NCBI RefSeq assembly: GCF_005047355.1
Contig: NZ_SUMC01000018.1
Coordinates: 1-64,000, forward strand
Reading direction: 5' to 3'
Length of the DNA stretch: 64,000 nucleotides
DNA from: Actinacidiphila oryziradicis
GTDB taxonomy: Bacteria; Actinomycetota; Actinomycetes; Streptomycetales; Streptomycetaceae
This document shows positions 63,309 to 64,000 of the stretch, piece by piece. The notes beneath the pieces were generated by a model. That model was not told where the DNA came from. It did not search any database and saw nothing but the letters and a program-made list of their open reading frames with translations. The position numbers and the translations under genes are program-made. Position 1 is the stretch's first letter; the number at the start of each line of letters is the position of its first letter.

Positions 63309-63917
63309 ATGGGCGATGTGATGGGACACGCAGCGATGGCGGACGCCGCTGTTCGCTACCTGAGATCGGTCGGGGCGCCCACGGCGGCGGCCCCCGTCGA
63401 GCCGATGCCGCCGCCGGAGCTGCGGGCGGTGCGGCCGGACGAACGGACGCCGGTCGGCCAGGGAGAGTTCCGGCGGGTGCTGGGAAACTTCGCGAGCGGG
63501 GTGACGGTGGTGACAGCGCCGGGACCGACGGGGTTCGCGTGCCAGTCGTTCGTCTCGTTGTCGCTCGAACCCGCGCTGGTGGCGTTCATGGTGGGCCGTA
63601 CGTCGGCGACGTGGCCGCGGATCGCCCGGGCGGGGGTCTTCTGCGTCAACGTGCTGGGAGCGGACCAGGAGGAGGCGTGCCGGGCGTTCGCGGTCAGCGG
63701 GGCGGACAAGTTCGCGGGAGTGGCGTGGGACCCGGCGCCGGTCAGCGGGTCTCCGCGCATAGTGGGTGCCCCGGCGTGGATCGACTGCGCGATCCACTCG
63801 GTGCACACAGGGGGCGACCATCTCGTCGTGGTGGGCCGGGTCGATGCTCTGGGCTGTGCCGACGACGGCGAGCCGCTGCTCTTCCACAAAGGCCGGTTCG
63901 GCCGCTTCACGCCATAG
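63309..63917 (+). CDS. HsaB-like flavin reductase
   Basis: 202 residues with a split-barrel flavin reductase domain from about 50: FRRVLGNFASGVTVVTA, GFACQSFVSLSLEPALVAFM, GVFCVNVLGADQ, ADKFAGVAWDP and GGDHLVVVGRVDAL. This follows HsaB, the reductase that supplies FMNH2 to the steroid-ring hydroxylase HsaA in mycobacteria and rhodococci. No HsaA-like oxygenase is in the window, so it may serve an LLM monooxygenase here. The N-terminal 45 residues are an extra Pro/Ala-rich extension. The ATG lies directly after operator J, so the mRNA may be leaderless. Confidence 0.86.
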   Translation: MGDVMGHAAMADAAVRYLRSVGAPTAAAPVEPMPPPELRAVRPDERTPVGQGEFRRVLGNFASGVTVVTAPGPTGFACQSFVSLSLEPALVAFMVGRTSATWPRIARAGVFCVNVLGADQEEACRAFAVSGADKFAGVAWDPAPVSGSPRIVGAPAWIDCAIHSVHTGGDHLVVVGRVDALGCADDGEPLLFHKGRFGRFTP

Positions 63918-63999
63918 CGGCGGGCGCGCCGGCCACGGTGGTCCGGCGCCGGATCACCAGCGCCATCAGTGCGGCGATCGCGCACAGGCCGCCGGAGCT
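63907..63999 (-). CDS. C-terminal end of a membrane transporter, probably MFS (partial)
   Basis: The minus strand reads in from outside the window: SSGGLCAIAALMALVIRRRT, then TVAGAPAAMA and a stop. One hydrophobic helix followed by a basic tail is the usual end of 12- or 14-helix MFS exporters. It overlaps the flavin-reductase end by 11 bases in convergent orientation. Confidence 0.5.
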   Translation of the reverse strand, partial: SSGGLCAIAALMALVIRRRTTVAGAPAAMA

Positions 64000-64000
64000 G

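Overview
The window reads as chromosomal DNA of a Streptomyces or very close relative. GC is uniformly high with a strong third-position bias. It carries an SsgA-like sporulation protein, a WhiJ-type XRE/DUF397 pair, a conservon-type kinase with a roadblock protein, a SpoIIE-type phosphatase, and the afsR, afsS and afsK regulators of secondary metabolism. No rRNA, tRNA or CRISPR array was recognised.

Layout. 1-3.6 kb: a cut-off gene end, a large PAS/GAF/SpoIIE/HATPase regulator, then decayed transporter and hydrolase remnants and a small membrane protein. 3.6-10.1 kb: an acetyltransferase, a Tat-exported amidase, a CsoR-box copZ-copA copper operon, an SsgA-like gene, and an ECF sigma factor fused to a zinc finger, a membrane helix and a Pro/Thr tail. 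10.4-15.4 kb: a D,D-carboxypeptidase with a very long acidic cytoplasmic tail, a GPP34 protein, and the XRE/DUF397 pair. 15.6-17.4 kb: the first two genes of a catabolic regulon. 17.4-25.4 kb: a MITE-like element, an SSS transporter, a secreted protein, an ADP-ribosylglycohydrolase with a decayed partial copy beside it, and fbiC (F420 biosynthesis). 25.4-27.9 kb: an orphan CvnA-CvnB pair. 28-33 kb: a D-aminoacylase-type amidohydrolase, two luciferase-like oxidoreductases and a hydroxysteroid-dehydrogenase-like SDR. 33.4-37.1 kb: asparagine synthetase, a Uma2 nuclease, an acetyltransferase and a membrane protein. 37.5-39.8 kb: a second MITE-like element, an amidohydrolase and a truncated fatty-acyl-AMP ligase. 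40.1-43.9 kb: afsR, an afsS-like gene and a tiny secreted peptide gene. 44.1-48.1 kb: a FadD3-like ligase divergent from an Ltp2-like aldolase / DUF35 / enoyl-CoA hydratase operon. 48.4-52.6 kb: afsK, a VOC protein and a TetR regulator. 52.9-63.9 kb: more catabolic genes (deazaflavin reductase, acyl-CoA dehydrogenase, second thiolase-like protein, second DUF35, DoxX, flavin monooxygenase, ATP-grasp acyl-CoA synthetase, second enoyl-CoA hydratase, HsaB-like flavin reductase). An MFS gene is cut by the window end.

The most notable signal is a 15-bp palindrome, consensus CTGACGnnnCGTCAG. It occurs at twelve places, plus one weaker match at the start codon of the TetR gene. Every site lies within about 45 bp of, or overlaps, the start of a gene for acyl-CoA, redox or steroid-like catabolism. 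I infer a dispersed TetR-type regulon for degrading a polycyclic or isoprenoid-like carboxylate. It is interleaved with the afsR/afsS/afsK antibiotic regulators and is rich in enzymes of types that often use F420, with fbiC in the same window. A second notable item is the 47-residue secreted peptide next to the afsS-like gene, whose mature part is almost only two copies of PDNNHVD.
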